Of a stretch of 64,000 bases of DNA, positions 38,401 to 46,094 are shown piece after piece. A program made the position numbers and the translations under genes. Position 1 is the stretch's first letter; each line of letters starts with the position of its first letter. The DNA is from Microvelia longipes. Taxonomy: Eukaryota; Arthropoda; Insecta; Hemiptera; Veliidae. The notes below the pieces were generated by a model. That model made no database searches. It saw only the letters and a program-made list of their open reading frames with translations, and was not told the origin of the DNA. Location: NCBI GenBank assembly GCA_018340805.1, contig JACMZG010001913.1, forward strand, positions 33,026,116-33,090,115. Reading direction: 5' to 3'.

Positions 38401-41400
38401 CAATTTCAATTTCATTTCTTCCTATAAGTTCTTCCTATTCTGTTATAGTTTTATCATCGTTTTTTTACAAACTAATTAATTTAATTACAAGTAATAAATT
38501 ATAGTTTTTACTTTTCCTCATTTATGCCGTAGGTATAAAGGAAAAGTATTGTGTTTGCAAAAAAATCTGAAACCGGGATGAAACCGGAATTATCAGTTTC
38601 ATTTTTCATTATAAACTAACAACCAGTATTCTTGCTGATAATTAATTTTGTTTCTTCTGCTTTTGAGTATTTTTTAAAAGTTAAGACTTTGATTTTGCTC
38701 TCAATTGGTACTTTTACCAAAAAATCCTTTTACTTTATTAACTGTCCCACAGTCAACTGATATGTGTCATGACTAAGCAATTTTAAATTACAAACCCTAC
38801 AGAGGGAGAATTTTTACGACTTTTTGATGAAAATTCTCATAATTCTAAATCTCTTTAATTTTAACCAACATAAATGAAAATTTAAACATGTGTATATTGT
38901 TCATACAGCAGTTTAATTAGAAACAATAATCACGGCTTTGTACAATATTTTTAAGAACTGCTTAAAAATGTTTAGATTTTTAAAATATAAAAAAATAAAT
39001 AAAGAAGAGATTATGATCAGTGTGTAAAAAGGTAGAAATAAATGGGCCAGGAGAGTTCATAGATAACCGAGCCTGGTGTAAAAAATAAAGTTTTATGGTG
39101 AGACAAAATAGTTAGTCTTAAAATGTATGTAAATCAATTTCTGATTTTAGACCTAAGTGCCTACAAGATCTCCACTTTTTTAGGAAGAAGATTTCATGTA
39201 GTTCACTTTGCCAATTAAATAAAGAGAACGCGAGCTAATAAATATATTAAATGGTGAGTAAGCAAAAGCAGTGTATGCTACTTACGAAAGATATCAACAA
39301 ATAAGAGGACTATTTTTTAACTTTATGCCCACATAGCTCAAGGGTTTTTCTCTTTTAATGTGGGCAAAATAACTTTAATTGTATAATTATTATATTGTTT
39401 ATATACTTAAAAAATAAAGGAATTTATAAAAAAAAAATCAATGGTCAATATATTTATTTGCTTGTACTGAGTAAATAAGCTTCGTGATTGAGTAAAACTA
39501 ACCTCTCAAAATCATCCATCCTTCTACCTCCAAATCCATTTCGTTTAAACTAGTAACTAACTGTTAATTTACAAAGTAAAGCACTTAGATTTTTTCTTTA
39601 AACATATCAATAGAAAATAAACTAGTATTAATGTAGAAATAAACTAGGAGAACAATTCTATTTGGTATTCATACAACAATGATAACAATTTTTAATATTT
39701 CTTATAACAAATATTTTTCATTGTAATATATTCAAACAAAAAAAAAAATAAAAAGGTTTGTATAAAATCATGGAAATTGAAAAAACCAGAGAGCTGACAA
39801 TTTTTTAAAACATTGTAAAAACGTTTAGAATACTAAACTAAAATAGATAATATAAAAAACAATGAAAACAGAAATTAACCAAAACAAGAACACAGTTATT
39901 GATAAATTAATTTTATTTATAATATATTAATTACATCTGCATTTAAATTAGAAATCCATTTATTCGTTTTTAAAGTAGTGAATCAATCAATTATACATTT
40001 TAAGAATAACACAATAATCGTGGTAAAAAAGGCACCATATTTATTCCTAGGAATTAAATTAGATCTGTGAGTCAGGCACAATGTAAACAAAAAAATCAAT
40101 AATATTGTTTACATTTTGATGTAATGTCAACAATCTCTTGTTTAAATTTTAACAATTCCAAGGTTAAACAGATGCAGATGTTTAGTTCCTTACATTATCA
40201 TTTAGATTTGAAAAGAAAAGTCAACTTATTGACAAGAAAACTGGCGTCAATGTCAATTCATCTTATCACATACATAACTTGAAGGCTGAACAAAGCAAGA
40301 GAGTAAAAAAATTCAATATTTCCATAATAAAGCTGCTTCGCAGCAAGATGGCCACTGAATCTTATCTTTGTGGCGAATCTTAACGCTTAAGTTAAACACA
40401 AAGCAAAATAGAGCATATGGTGAATATGCTTCATTCATTCCACTCTACAAGGTTATGTTTCTTACACTGTATTTATGTATCTATCTCATGAGCAGAGATA
40501 ATACAACCTGAACAAACCACAAGGTTTGGATAAAAAAATGTTTTAATAACCTCAGTTGCAAAAAGAAGTAAGTGAGATTCTTATAGTGCTAGCAAGATAC
40601 ACTGGGAGCAGTTTTATTTTGGAATACATTATATTCCGAAATAATATTATACATTATTATTAGACTAGGTTAGAAATAAACCACAGAAAACAATTATAAA
40701 TAAAATAATTAAAAACAGTCACTCCGAAAATGAAACAATAAAGCGTAAGCCAAAGAAAAAAGGAAACTGTAAAGAGAACTTAGGCATGTTTGGGATTGAG
40801 ACTCGGGTCTAGTAGATGTAAACAGTAGACTGTTAAGAGAGCTGAGACATGTTTGGGAATGAGACTTGGGTCTAATAGATGTAAACAGTAGACTGTTAAG
40901 AGAGCTGAGACATGTTAGGGAATGAGACTTGGGTCTAATAGATGTAAACAGGAGTTGGCAAGGATTTGACTTGAAGTATATTTGAAGAACCTGATAGGAC
41001 ATAGTAATTATAGTACTTATATATGGAGTTGCTCTTATCAATTGTGCTAAAACAGGAGGAAAACTTGAGATGAAAACGATTTTATTGGCATTATACTTCC
41101 ATGTAATTACTTCTATTGATACATAAGGACATCAGTCAGATGTGAAGATTCAACTAGACGTTGTAGCTAGCCATTTGGTTAACACTTATATTATTAGTTG
41201 TTTCAGCCCACAGTGAGATGGAATATAGTTATAAGATTTCAGTCCCCCCACCTCGTCAACCACAAGGTCTTTCTATTCTACCCCTTCACATTTTACACTT
41301 CTTCCCTTATTCTACCTCGCAAAGCGACTTGTCTTTTAATTATCATCTTAATTGATTAATGTATTGATATTAATCAATTGATCATCGTGTTTGTCTAGTT

Positions 41401-43471
41401 CTCCGATTTTTCCGTGTTAATGTATTTTTTGTATCTTTATGTATATAGTTAATAAATTTAAAGTAATTTAATTGTATAGAACTGAAAAACAATTGTTTTC
41501 TTCTCTTTGTATATGATTGTATTTTATTTTAAATTATACACTGCTTCATATTACATTATGGTTTGATTTCTAAAGACTTCTATCGTCTGTCATTATTATT
41601 TTACTTTGAATCAATGAATGAAGAGACAACTTGATGTCTGATGACTTCTATATCTATTATTTTACTTTAAATTAATGAATGAATAGACAACTTGATGTCT
41701 GATGACTTTTATATTTTATTTTTTACTTTGATTCAGTAAAAGAAATGTCACGCTCACGTAGTGTGTCTTCATTTTTGTTGTTGTGTATGAGTTTCTCAGT
41801 TATTATCTGCATAAGAAAGTTTAAACGCAAATTTATTTTTTCTTCTTGGTTAGGCTTTTGAATTGTGTTATTTCTTTTTTTAAATGTTTTAAACGAAAAA
41901 TCTTTTTTTGGTGGCAATTATAAAACTAAATAATTAATGAATAATAGCAAAATCAAAATATTTTGGAAAAAGTAAGTGTAGGTTGTTAAGTATTTTCAAA
42001 ACACTAATTTGATGTTTGATTGACGGTGATATTGATATTATTATGATATGAAATATTGTACAGAGACGAGCCCCTCTCAGTTATTGGTTGCTGGAGACTC
42101 GAGAATATTACTCCCCACCTCTCTCACTAGCTATACTCAAATACCTACCTATACAGTAACTATACATACTAGAAGTGTTAACCAAATGGCTCGCTGTAAC
42201 GTCTAGTGAAGATTCATGTCTCTTATCTAGAGTTGTTTTGAGTGAGGGGGGTGGAAAGAGAAAAAGAAGATTACTCACTCTATAGGGATCCTGTGTAAAT
42301 AAAAGGGGACCCAGTTTATTATGTTTAATTTCATGTAATTTTTATTTATATTTATCATATATTTTAGCTGTTTTCATATAAATTTGATTTTAGTCTTTAC
42401 TTTTTGGATTTGAAAATTCAGATTAATTTCTAAATCACATTTGAGAATTATGGTGCCTAAAAACAGGTTAAATTTTTTAAATAAAAAAATAAAGATTTAA
42501 CTAAGTATTCATATCTCCTTGGCAATGTTTTCTCATGTTAAAATAAGAGAACCTAAATAAAGATAAAAGACTGGAGGGGCCTTATTGATTAAATTTTGAA
42601 TCGTCAAAATAAGAGTCCTTTGGCCTCTTAACCGCACCACAGCATTGACGCTATGAGCCGTGTAATGCTCACACTCCCTGTATTTGTCATATTACTCCCT
42701 GTGGCCATTACAAAAAGTTCTAATAGGTAAAAATGAACCATATTTTCATTTATATATAATGTAAAAATCTTGAAATTGTCACTTTGACAGGAGAAAACTT
42801 ACAAAAAATGACAATCTTAAAGGAAAACTAATGTGTTTAATAAAACATTTGATGGCTTTAAGTATTTTCAGACTGATTTTTATTTTCATTCCCTAGGGAC
42901 TTTATTCTATTTTCGTTAAAAGAAAATAGAAGAGGAAACATTTATAGAGCAGTATTTCTTCTTTCTTTTTGATGTCTTCATTGTCTGGAACCTTAAGTGC
43001 GAAACGATTCCATAGATCTACCATCTCGAATTTGGACTGACAAGCAGTAGAATCCTGTCCCTAAAAGGGTTTTTGCATCTTTGATAAGAAAACTCTGATT
43101 ATTAATACTATAATACTTAAGAACAGTGAACCAAATCAGAATATCGACCAACAGTTTTCAACAGCACCCAACTAAAAATCAAATTCTAAACAGTGCAACA
43201 GGTTCTCGTCCTTCATTCTTAGATAGAAATCATTAAACCATAAACAACCTTGGTTCACCTGTGTGACAAATTATCCTTCACGTACGAGGTTACAGAAAGT
43301 ACATCAAGTACCTGATCCAAATAAATAGGTACACAAATAAAGTAAACTAAGCATTTTAACACCCCTAACATCAAATATTTATCAAATATAACCAAATAAT
43401 ATAGGAAATCGCATGAAAAATAAATTAGAAAAAACATACACTTTATCAGCTAGCTCTCGTACTTTCCACAT
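17655..43471 (-). CDS. lqfR: EpsinR / CLINT1-like Golgi epsin, short isoform (543 aa)
   Basis: Thirteen coding exons in continuous phase: 43440-43471, 34050-34129, 32738-32859, 31788-31930, 31049-31182, 30239-30308, 28655-28892, 28147-28292, 26874-27109, 25777-25908, 20321-20412, 19393-19528, 17655-17725. Residues ~10-140 are an ENTH domain (TNVVMNYTEVEAKVREATNDD, WKRMLQDNKKNWRRTYK, RNGSERVVTSSREHIYDLR). A basic linker and a Gly/Ser/Pro/Asn-rich tail follow, with DFGDF and DEFADF (AP-1 gamma-ear/GGA type motifs) and DLLLGL (clathrin-box-like). The end is AspPhe-free: ASQNFQQFATFK. Known: epsinR binds PtdIns4P at TGN/endosomes with AP-1 and clathrin. An in-frame TAA lies upstream of the ATG with no Met between. 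Both 3' ends join exon 10 in phase. Confidence 0.93.
17830..17945 (-). mobile_element. Poly(A) retroposon 3' end
   Basis: On the minus strand: ctcttgggccatcatgagc, a body ending in TTTAATAAAG, then an A-rich tail (T run at 17838-17859). No ORF; only the 3' end is present. Confidence 0.45.
17945..18190 (+). repeat. TACTTTTCC-family dispersed repeat, longest clear copy
   Basis: Starts tttttacttttcctcatttatacc and soon gives the inverted ggaaaagtattgtg, so the 5' end folds (TACTTTTCC/GGAAAAGTA). The body has gtttgtctgaatgtgtg. Other copies: 2085-2164 plus 2449-2560 (split), 38303-38400, 38507-38600, 52125-52230 and 54700-54800 (plus); 22330-22555 and 30005-30225 (minus). The type of element is unknown. 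Confidence 0.55.
18300..18640. mobile_element. Fold-back element of the hammerhead-like family, decayed
   Basis: Arms 18310-18404 and 18543-18635 are inverted copies (aacaagtctcgccactgatgttataatt versus its complement). Left arm, minus strand: CTGATGA ... GAAAGC around 18380 to 18362. Right arm has CCGATGA and GAAT, so that core is lost. The target duplication is not clear. Confidence 0.55.
18693..19157. mobile_element. 465-bp fold-back element with AGGGTCAATCC ends
   Basis: Arms 18693-18842 and 19008-19157 are near-perfect reverse complements; ends read AGGGTCAATCCATTTCAAG and its complement. It lies in the last intron of epsinR. Relatives are at 49109-49865 (complete) and 53278 (one end). 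The 74-codon ORF through the right arm is a by-product of the repeat. Confidence 0.75.
19393..19528 (-). CDS. lqfR: EpsinR exon 12 of short isoform (VGSTWSNLNIDLDSL ... SNP)
   Basis: Acceptor tttttttaccag, donor gtaaat; 45 codons plus one base. VGSTW, NIDLDSLSL and PTMNQLAS correspond to the CLINT1 stretch before its C-terminal tail. Confidence 0.93.
20321..20412 (-). CDS. lqfR: EpsinR exon 11 of short isoform (MSLGGVLEPM ... TPQQQ)
   Basis: Acceptor tttgtgtcgcag, donor gtatgt; two bases complete the Gly codon of exon 10, then 30 codons. Spliced only when the Tel2 exon is skipped. Confidence 0.88.
20700..20860. repeat. Tandem repeat, ~50-bp unit, three copies
   Basis: Repeats of a block gttgcatagtaggagccac + tgatggtcaagcaa with moderate divergence, in the intron downstream of the Tel2 exon. 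Confidence 0.6.
21502..21768. mobile_element. 267-bp fold-back element, intact hammerhead-like core in both arms, 13-bp target duplication
   Basis: Flanked by the exact 13-bp repeat TTGTACTTAACAG (21489-21501, 21769-21781). Arms about 21512-21612 and 21632-21735. Plus strand 21642-21669: CTGATGA-T-GACCT-cttgtt-AGGTC-GAAA, followed by GC-gatct-GC. The minus strand of the left arm repeats the core without a change. It is inserted in the epsinR intron just beyond the Tel2 exon. Confidence 0.75.
21940..22150 (+). repeat. Dispersed repeat (GGTACC / CGCTTCGCTCATCCTC family)
   Basis: Contains ggggtacctctgaacttttcc, gattcgcttcgctgatcc and ctacttcagactcac; inverted relative to the copy at 2840-3115. 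Confidence 0.5.
22151..22632. other. 3' flank of the Tel2 exon
   Basis: Holds the 3' UTR of the fusion transcript; no canonical AATAAA is seen close to the stop. 22330-22555 is a reverse TACTTTTCC-family repeat. Confidence 0.4.
22633..25070 (-). CDS. lqfR: Tel2 (TELO2) alternative terminal exon
   Basis: One open exon of 2438 nt after the acceptor tgatttccag; stop TAG at 22633-22635. It encodes 811 residues, close to the length of human TELO2 (about 837). The acidic site ELDSDDDFEPYD (about 23603-23647) matches the CK2-phosphorylated DSDD motif through which TELO2 binds PIH1D1/R2TP. It is followed by PKYLRDLLEGF and LKFNASVAVVCVYPKESAEFL, corresponding to the conserved C-terminal Tel2 domain. 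It contains no intron although the rest of the gene is intron-rich, which suggests capture of a processed copy. Plus-strand ORFs inside it are shadows. Confidence 0.93.
22633..43471 (-). CDS. lqfR: EpsinR-Tel2 fusion isoform (1256 aa)
   Basis: Shared exons 1-10 (444 residues) spliced to one terminal exon, 22633-25070, that encodes a complete Tel2/TELO2-type protein. Known: Tel2, with Tti1 and Tti2, is an HSP90/R2TP co-factor for maturation of PIKK kinases (ATM, ATR, mTOR); in Drosophila Tel2 is reported as a translational fusion with epsinR from lqfR. Seen: exon 10 ends in phase 1 after SSG and the Tel2 exon supplies the missing two bases, reading A-G-D-S-E-T. The first Met of the Tel2 part is at about residue 513, inside the Tel2 homology, so independent translation from this exon is unlikely. 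Confidence 0.9.
25777..25908 (-). CDS. lqfR: EpsinR exon 10, last shared exon (GTNTDLLLGL ... NLVSS)
   Basis: Acceptor tgttgaag, strong donor gtaagt. Ends after the first base of a Gly/Ala codon, which both alternative 3' exons complete. DLLLGL is clathrin-box-like. Confidence 0.9.
26120..26789. mobile_element. hAT-like MITE, 670 bp, in epsinR intron 9
   Basis: Ends are imperfect inverted repeats, CAGtttgcACCCGGG and CCCGGGTTTttgccaaCCCTG, with repeated AACCCGGGTTT blocks inside. The CAGGG-type start is typical of hAT elements. Flanks tagtgaac and gtctgaac agree at five of eight positions. No transposase. Confidence 0.45.
26874..27109 (-). CDS. lqfR: EpsinR exon 9 (SDSKDEFADFSSAF ... SNGNNT)
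   Basis: Acceptor ttgttag, donor gtacta; 78 codons plus a split codon at each side. DEFADFSSAF is a second gamma-ear-like motif; FSGPTSAPQTN / FSSGPTSLPQP is an internal repeat. Confidence 0.9.
27735..27930 (+). repeat. Dispersed repeat (GGTACC family), partial copy
   Basis: caggtacagggtaccttgg, ttttcctcgccacatagaattcggta and ctacttcggactagctccgctt match the family at 21940, 34195 and 55440. Confidence 0.45.
28147..28292 (-). CDS. lqfR: EpsinR exon 8 (GGASSGSSGI ... QPGDFGDF ... APQSTE)
   Basis: Acceptor ttgtttag, donor gtatgt. Carries GDFGDF, an acidic-Phe motif of the type that binds the AP-1 gamma-ear. Confidence 0.9.
28655..28892 (-). CDS. lqfR: EpsinR exon 7 (SDEGDSEGDVG ... AAFSSQ)
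   Basis: Acceptor attgacag, donor gtaacc; 79 codons plus one base. Low-complexity linker with a PRRTVDLGPA segment that corresponds to the KKIDLGAA region of CLINT1. Confidence 0.88.
29855..30005 (-). mobile_element. Poly(A) retroposon 3' end
   Basis: On the minus strand: ctctctgcagcacaaggcgtaagcc, then TTCAATAAAGG and a long A-rich tail (T tract at 29860-29882). It lies in an epsinR intron. Confidence 0.5.
30239..30308 (-). CDS. lqfR: EpsinR exon 6 (GERWGGDNDW ... RRDEFDN)
   Basis: Small 70-nt exon, acceptor ctgtttag, donor gtacat; phases fit both neighbours. Charged linker. Confidence 0.88.
31049..31182 (-). CDS. lqfR: EpsinR exon 5 (HKVKDLIDFIQ ... GYRGTA)
   Basis: Acceptor tttgtttgcag, donor gtaagt. 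Contains the Lys/Arg/Glu-rich helix DDDKLREERKKAKKNKDKY shared with CLINT1. Confidence 0.94.
31550..31605. repeat. (TA)n microsatellite
   Basis: About 55 bp of alternating TA with small breaks, in the intron between epsinR exons 4 and 5. Confidence 0.95.
31788..31930 (-). CDS. lqfR: EpsinR exon 4 (SLLLLHYLVRNG ... DQGINI)
   Basis: Acceptor ttggttacag, donor gtaaac. Encodes the end of the ENTH domain including RGLENYTFVDEFGRDQG. The 46-bp minisatellite begins about 110 bp upstream of its acceptor. Confidence 0.95.
32040..32475. repeat. 46-bp minisatellite, about nine copies, in epsinR intron 3
   Basis: The unit is gacaattagtgtagacagaa + gatgcaccagagtaaaataa + agtaat. As 46 is not a multiple of three, the unit reads open in rotating frames and produces several spurious minus-strand ORFs (32071-32442 and others). 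It begins about 110 bp upstream of the exon 4 acceptor. Confidence 0.95.
32738..32859 (-). CDS. lqfR: EpsinR exon 3 (VLMQEIALATF ... RRTYK)
   Basis: Acceptor attgtttag, donor gtttgt; 40 codons plus two bases. Contains EHFPEVMTMLWKRMLQDNKK, the signature of the epsinR ENTH branch. Confidence 0.95.
32890..34049. other. EpsinR intron 2, no further feature
   Basis: AT-rich. An open stretch at 33574-33843 (plus) has an odd composition but no recognisable domain, acceptor or partner exon. Confidence 0.5.
34050..34129 (-). CDS. lqfR: EpsinR exon 2 (TNVVMNYTEVE ... AWGPT)
   Basis: Acceptor tgtttcag, donor gtgtgt; 26 codons with split codons at both ends. Core of the ENTH lipid-binding fold; DDAWGPT is DDPWGPT/S in relatives. 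Confidence 0.93.
34984..36195 (+). mobile_element. ~1.1-kb retroposon flanked by ~46-bp direct repeats
   Basis: acttctttgtagccaactac and the following agaatagtt..attccaaaaaaattg occur at 34986-35031 and 36149-36194 with a few differences. Between them, the right end has a LINE-like (TTAT)n tail at 36126-36148 after gcaaataaatgg, as expected of target-primed insertion. The interior is AT-rich, contains the GT-rich microsatellite 35436-35665 and has no RT ORF. Confidence 0.45.
35436..35665. repeat. (TG)/(TATG) microsatellite
   Basis: Degenerate tatgtatgtgtgtatg repeats over about 230 bp; the opposing ORFs here are repeat artefacts. Confidence 0.95.
39503..39519 (-). CDS. lqfR: Possible alternative first coding exon of epsinR (MDDFE)
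   Basis: ATGGATGATTTTGAGAG followed by the donor GTTAGT on the minus strand. It ends with two bases of a codon, exactly the phase needed by exon 2, giving MDDFES-TNVVMNY in place of MWKVRELADKV. The phase match could be chance (one in three); no promoter is visible. Confidence 0.2.
40765..40955. repeat. 63-bp minisatellite, three copies
   Basis: The unit includes gactgttaagagagctgaga + catgtttgggaatgagactt. Because 63 is a multiple of three, a minus-strand ORF (40709-41041) shows a 21-residue repeat; there is no other sign of coding. Confidence 0.9.
41575..41740. repeat. ~65-bp tandem repeat, about 2.6 copies
   Basis: Repeated gatgtctgatgacttctat + attattttactttgaatc + aatgaatgaa blocks. 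Confidence 0.85.
43440..43471 (-). CDS. lqfR: EpsinR exon 1 (MWKVRELADK)
   Basis: ATG at 43471; the donor GTATGT follows AAAGT. Ten codons plus two bases. The preceding in-frame codons reach TAA at 43523-43525 without another Met. Matches the start of ENTH helix 0/1 in CLINT1 (MWKVRELVDK). Confidence 0.9.
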
Positions 43472-44129
43472 TTTCGTTGATATTACTTTAACACGTTCAC
43501 TGTCAAGAAAACAACATTTAAATTAACTTAATTATATTAAATTAAACTGAAATTTGTTACTATTCAATTGGTAATTAATTCACTTTAATTAATTTATCAA
43601 ATTAACCAAACCCAAAAAGTAAAAACATGACAAGAAAACGAAAAGGAAGTGGGAGGTTCAAAATTATGGTGACGTAACAAAAGTCAAATTATTTTAATGA
43701 CGTCATATTATAAGTTTACGAGTTTAATAAAAATTAAATAATCTGTTATCTGAGGTTGTTTATTGTTATCTGAGTTAATAAATAACACATTATGCCATTG
43801 TTATAATACATGAGACTAATTAAATATAAAAATAGTCATAAAAAAGTTAGGAATAAATGTAGTAAAGCGTTCATATTTTTACGTGTCAAGGAAATTTTCA
43901 GCTTGTCCAACATAAAAAGTTAAGCTACAAATGCATAACTAAATGTAGATCCTCAACTCAAGAAATAGTTTTGCTTTCTCATCATGCATTTGGTTAAAAT
44001 GCCTCTAAATTCAAGATGGAGCGATATGTATCATTTCCTTATAAGTTTTAGTGACTGAAAAAGCGTTAACCATTCAACTATAACAATCTTCTAGCCAAAA
44101 TAACATCACAAAAGATTCAGGTATTATAT

Positions 44130-45055
44130 AATCCCCCAACATATGTTATAGGGAAGCCCGTTAGCTCTTATCGAGTCATACCTCACCTCAAATCTAGGAC
44201 TCAGGTCACCATATTTAATGGAGAGACAAGTGCTTCAGCGCTTTCTAAACACGGAGTGCCTCAAGACTCTATTCTTGGATGCCTACTGTTATTAATTTAC
44301 ATTAATGATCTCCCTTAATATGGAGCCTTGAGTCCAAGATTTCCGGATGATAAAACATATGCAGTTAATGGGAAGAACCTTGATGAAATAGTGAATAAAA
44401 TAGATGATAGTTTTAAAGCACGAAAATGACTGGTTTATAGTAAATAAATTAACTTTAAAGGAGTCAATAAAATCATATTTTAACTCACACTCTTAAATAT
44501 AATAATATAAATATTTCGCCCATTAAAATACTTGGGAGTGTCCCTTGCCCACTTAACTGGAAAGTTCATTTTAATGAGTTAAGCAGAGTAAACTGTCATC
44601 TATTTTATTCTTACTACGTAAACTTGGTTTAACTTTATCATGAATAATTATACGAATACCTTTTTTTGCAAAATTATAATACTGTTGGCTATGTGGGCTG
44701 CTCCCCATTTTTTAATAGAATAGAGCAGATGTTATGTTATTGTTGCACTCTTAGTGCAAACAATATTTTATTGACAATAAAATATTTTAGCCAACATTTT
44801 CCATTGTTGTTGTTCGTTAGCAAGTATGATGAGGGAGTTCAATTATATTAAGAACCACATTTATGGCACTAGATATATTGCAAATATCAATATTCCCATT
44901 TGTAGGCTCAACAAATCACACCAGTCCAAATTTTAATGGAATAAGGTGCTTTAATAAATTTCCCGCTTCAATAGTTGAACTTCCACCCAAAACATTCAAA
45001 AAAGGATTAAAACATTGTTGCTTGAGAAAGCCTACTATATTGTCAACGGGGTTTT
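44130..45055 (+). pseudogene. Non-LTR retrotransposon fragment (jockey/CR1-like), decayed
   Basis: Conceptual plus-strand pieces read FNGETSASALSKHGVPQ, LLIYINDLP and later GIRCFNKFPASIVELPPKTFKKG, i.e. the middle of reverse transcriptase and the C-terminal tail of ORF2, broken by stops and frameshifts. The YADD box is altered (FPDDKTYAV). The fragment is 5'-truncated. It is related to the LINE at 61794-63905. Confidence 0.75.
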
Positions 45056-45100
45056 AGCTAGAGTGCCTGTATAATTATACAGGCACTCTAGTTTTAGCTA
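45051..45100. repeat. Perfect 34-bp palindrome within a 10-bp direct repeat
   Basis: 45058-45091 reads CTAGAGTGCCTGTATAA and then its exact complement with no loop. GTTTTAGCTA occurs on both sides (45051-45060, 45091-45100). It follows directly after the LINE fragment. Confidence 0.9.
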
Positions 45101-45589
45101 ATAACTTAGTATTCCCACCTAAATGTTAGGTTCTTTCTTTCGTTTTTTAGTTTTAATCAAGTCATGCTGTCTATGTTTATGCAGTCTGTAATAATTTACA
45201 ATCAAATTTGTTTTGTTTTTTCATTTCATTGTAAAATTTTGACAATTGAGAAACTTTGTAATAAAGTAACCTCAAGTATGTAAATAAATAAATGAATGCT
45301 CAGCCTGTAAAGCTGTAGAGCTCAGACATAAATGATGCCTGTAGAGCTTAAGATATAAGAGCTAATAAAAATCAGATAAATAACTAAACATAAGATAAGC
45401 TTATGGTTCATAATTTACTCAAGAGTTTTGCCTTATAAACCATGAACAACTGCTAATAGCCATTTCAAAAGTATATAGTCAGTTAGTATCTAAGTTAGTC
45501 CGTCAGACATAGTCAACTTAAAGAATTTTCTATTCTATCACAAATCTGTTCTTATTTGTAACTTATTGTAACAATAATATATTATGTAT

Positions 45590-45646
45590 AACAATATATA
45601 CAATATATATATATTATATATATAATATATATTATATAATATATAT

Positions 45647-45677
<31 letters not shown>

Positions 45678-45710
45678 TTATAATATATATAAATATATTT
45701 ATATACATAT
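45590..45710. repeat. (TA)n microsatellite
   Basis: Imperfect TA repeat of about 120 bp. Confidence 0.95.
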
Positions 45711-46016
45711 GAATATACATGATTATTGTTATACAGACCCAGATTCCCAAAAATAATTAACTGTCTCCTATTATTTGAAACCATTTAGTTATTATAGTAA
45801 ATATAGATATAAAGTAGTTTAGTTGTTTTACGATATTACTATGATTTCAGGTTCATCTAATCTATATTAATCTTAATTCCATGTACTTCTGTACATTTAC
45901 ATAGAGCCAAAATATCACATCCAATTTAAGTGTAATAGTTCAAGCTCCAAGCAAAACACAGGTTATATTAAGACGAGTCAATAAATTAAAACTGAAATAT
46001 ACTAAATAATTATGTT

Positions 46017-46094
46017 TTATTTTTTATTTCTTTTGGACAGTTTATTTTTAAAATTCTGAGGACTTCCAACACATTTTCCAGGACTGTATCTTGT
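46017..46094 (-). CDS. PAH-protein terminal exon (TRYSPGKCVGS ... KRNKK, stop)
   Basis: Too short for a usual ORF search. Excellent acceptor (ttttttttcag), phase 0, 25 codons and TAA. The basic end (KNKLSKRNKK) closes the protein. An AATAAA overlaps the stop (46016-46021). Confidence 0.75.
   Translation of the reverse strand, partial: TRYSPGKCVGSPQNFKNKLSKRNKK

Larger units (their letters stand above)
34130..43439 (-). other. EpsinR intron 1, 9.3 kb
   Basis: Long first intron with TACTTTTCC repeats (38303-38600), a retroposon (35032-36148), two minisatellites and a possible alternative first exon (39503-39519). The rest is AT-rich without recognised genes. Confidence 0.7.
43472..46016. other. 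Intergenic region between epsinR and the PAH-protein gene
   Basis: Contains the epsinR 5' flank (no clear TATA or initiator in this AT-rich DNA), a decayed LINE (44130-45055), a palindrome (45058-45091) and a (TA)n tract (45590-45710). Both genes are on the minus strand, so this is an upstream/downstream spacer. Confidence 0.6.

Noticed and set aside
40709..41041. 110-codon minus-strand ORF with a 21-residue repeat
   Set aside because: The 63-bp minisatellite explains the repeat. There is no start context, splice partner or family match, and it lies inside epsinR intron 1.
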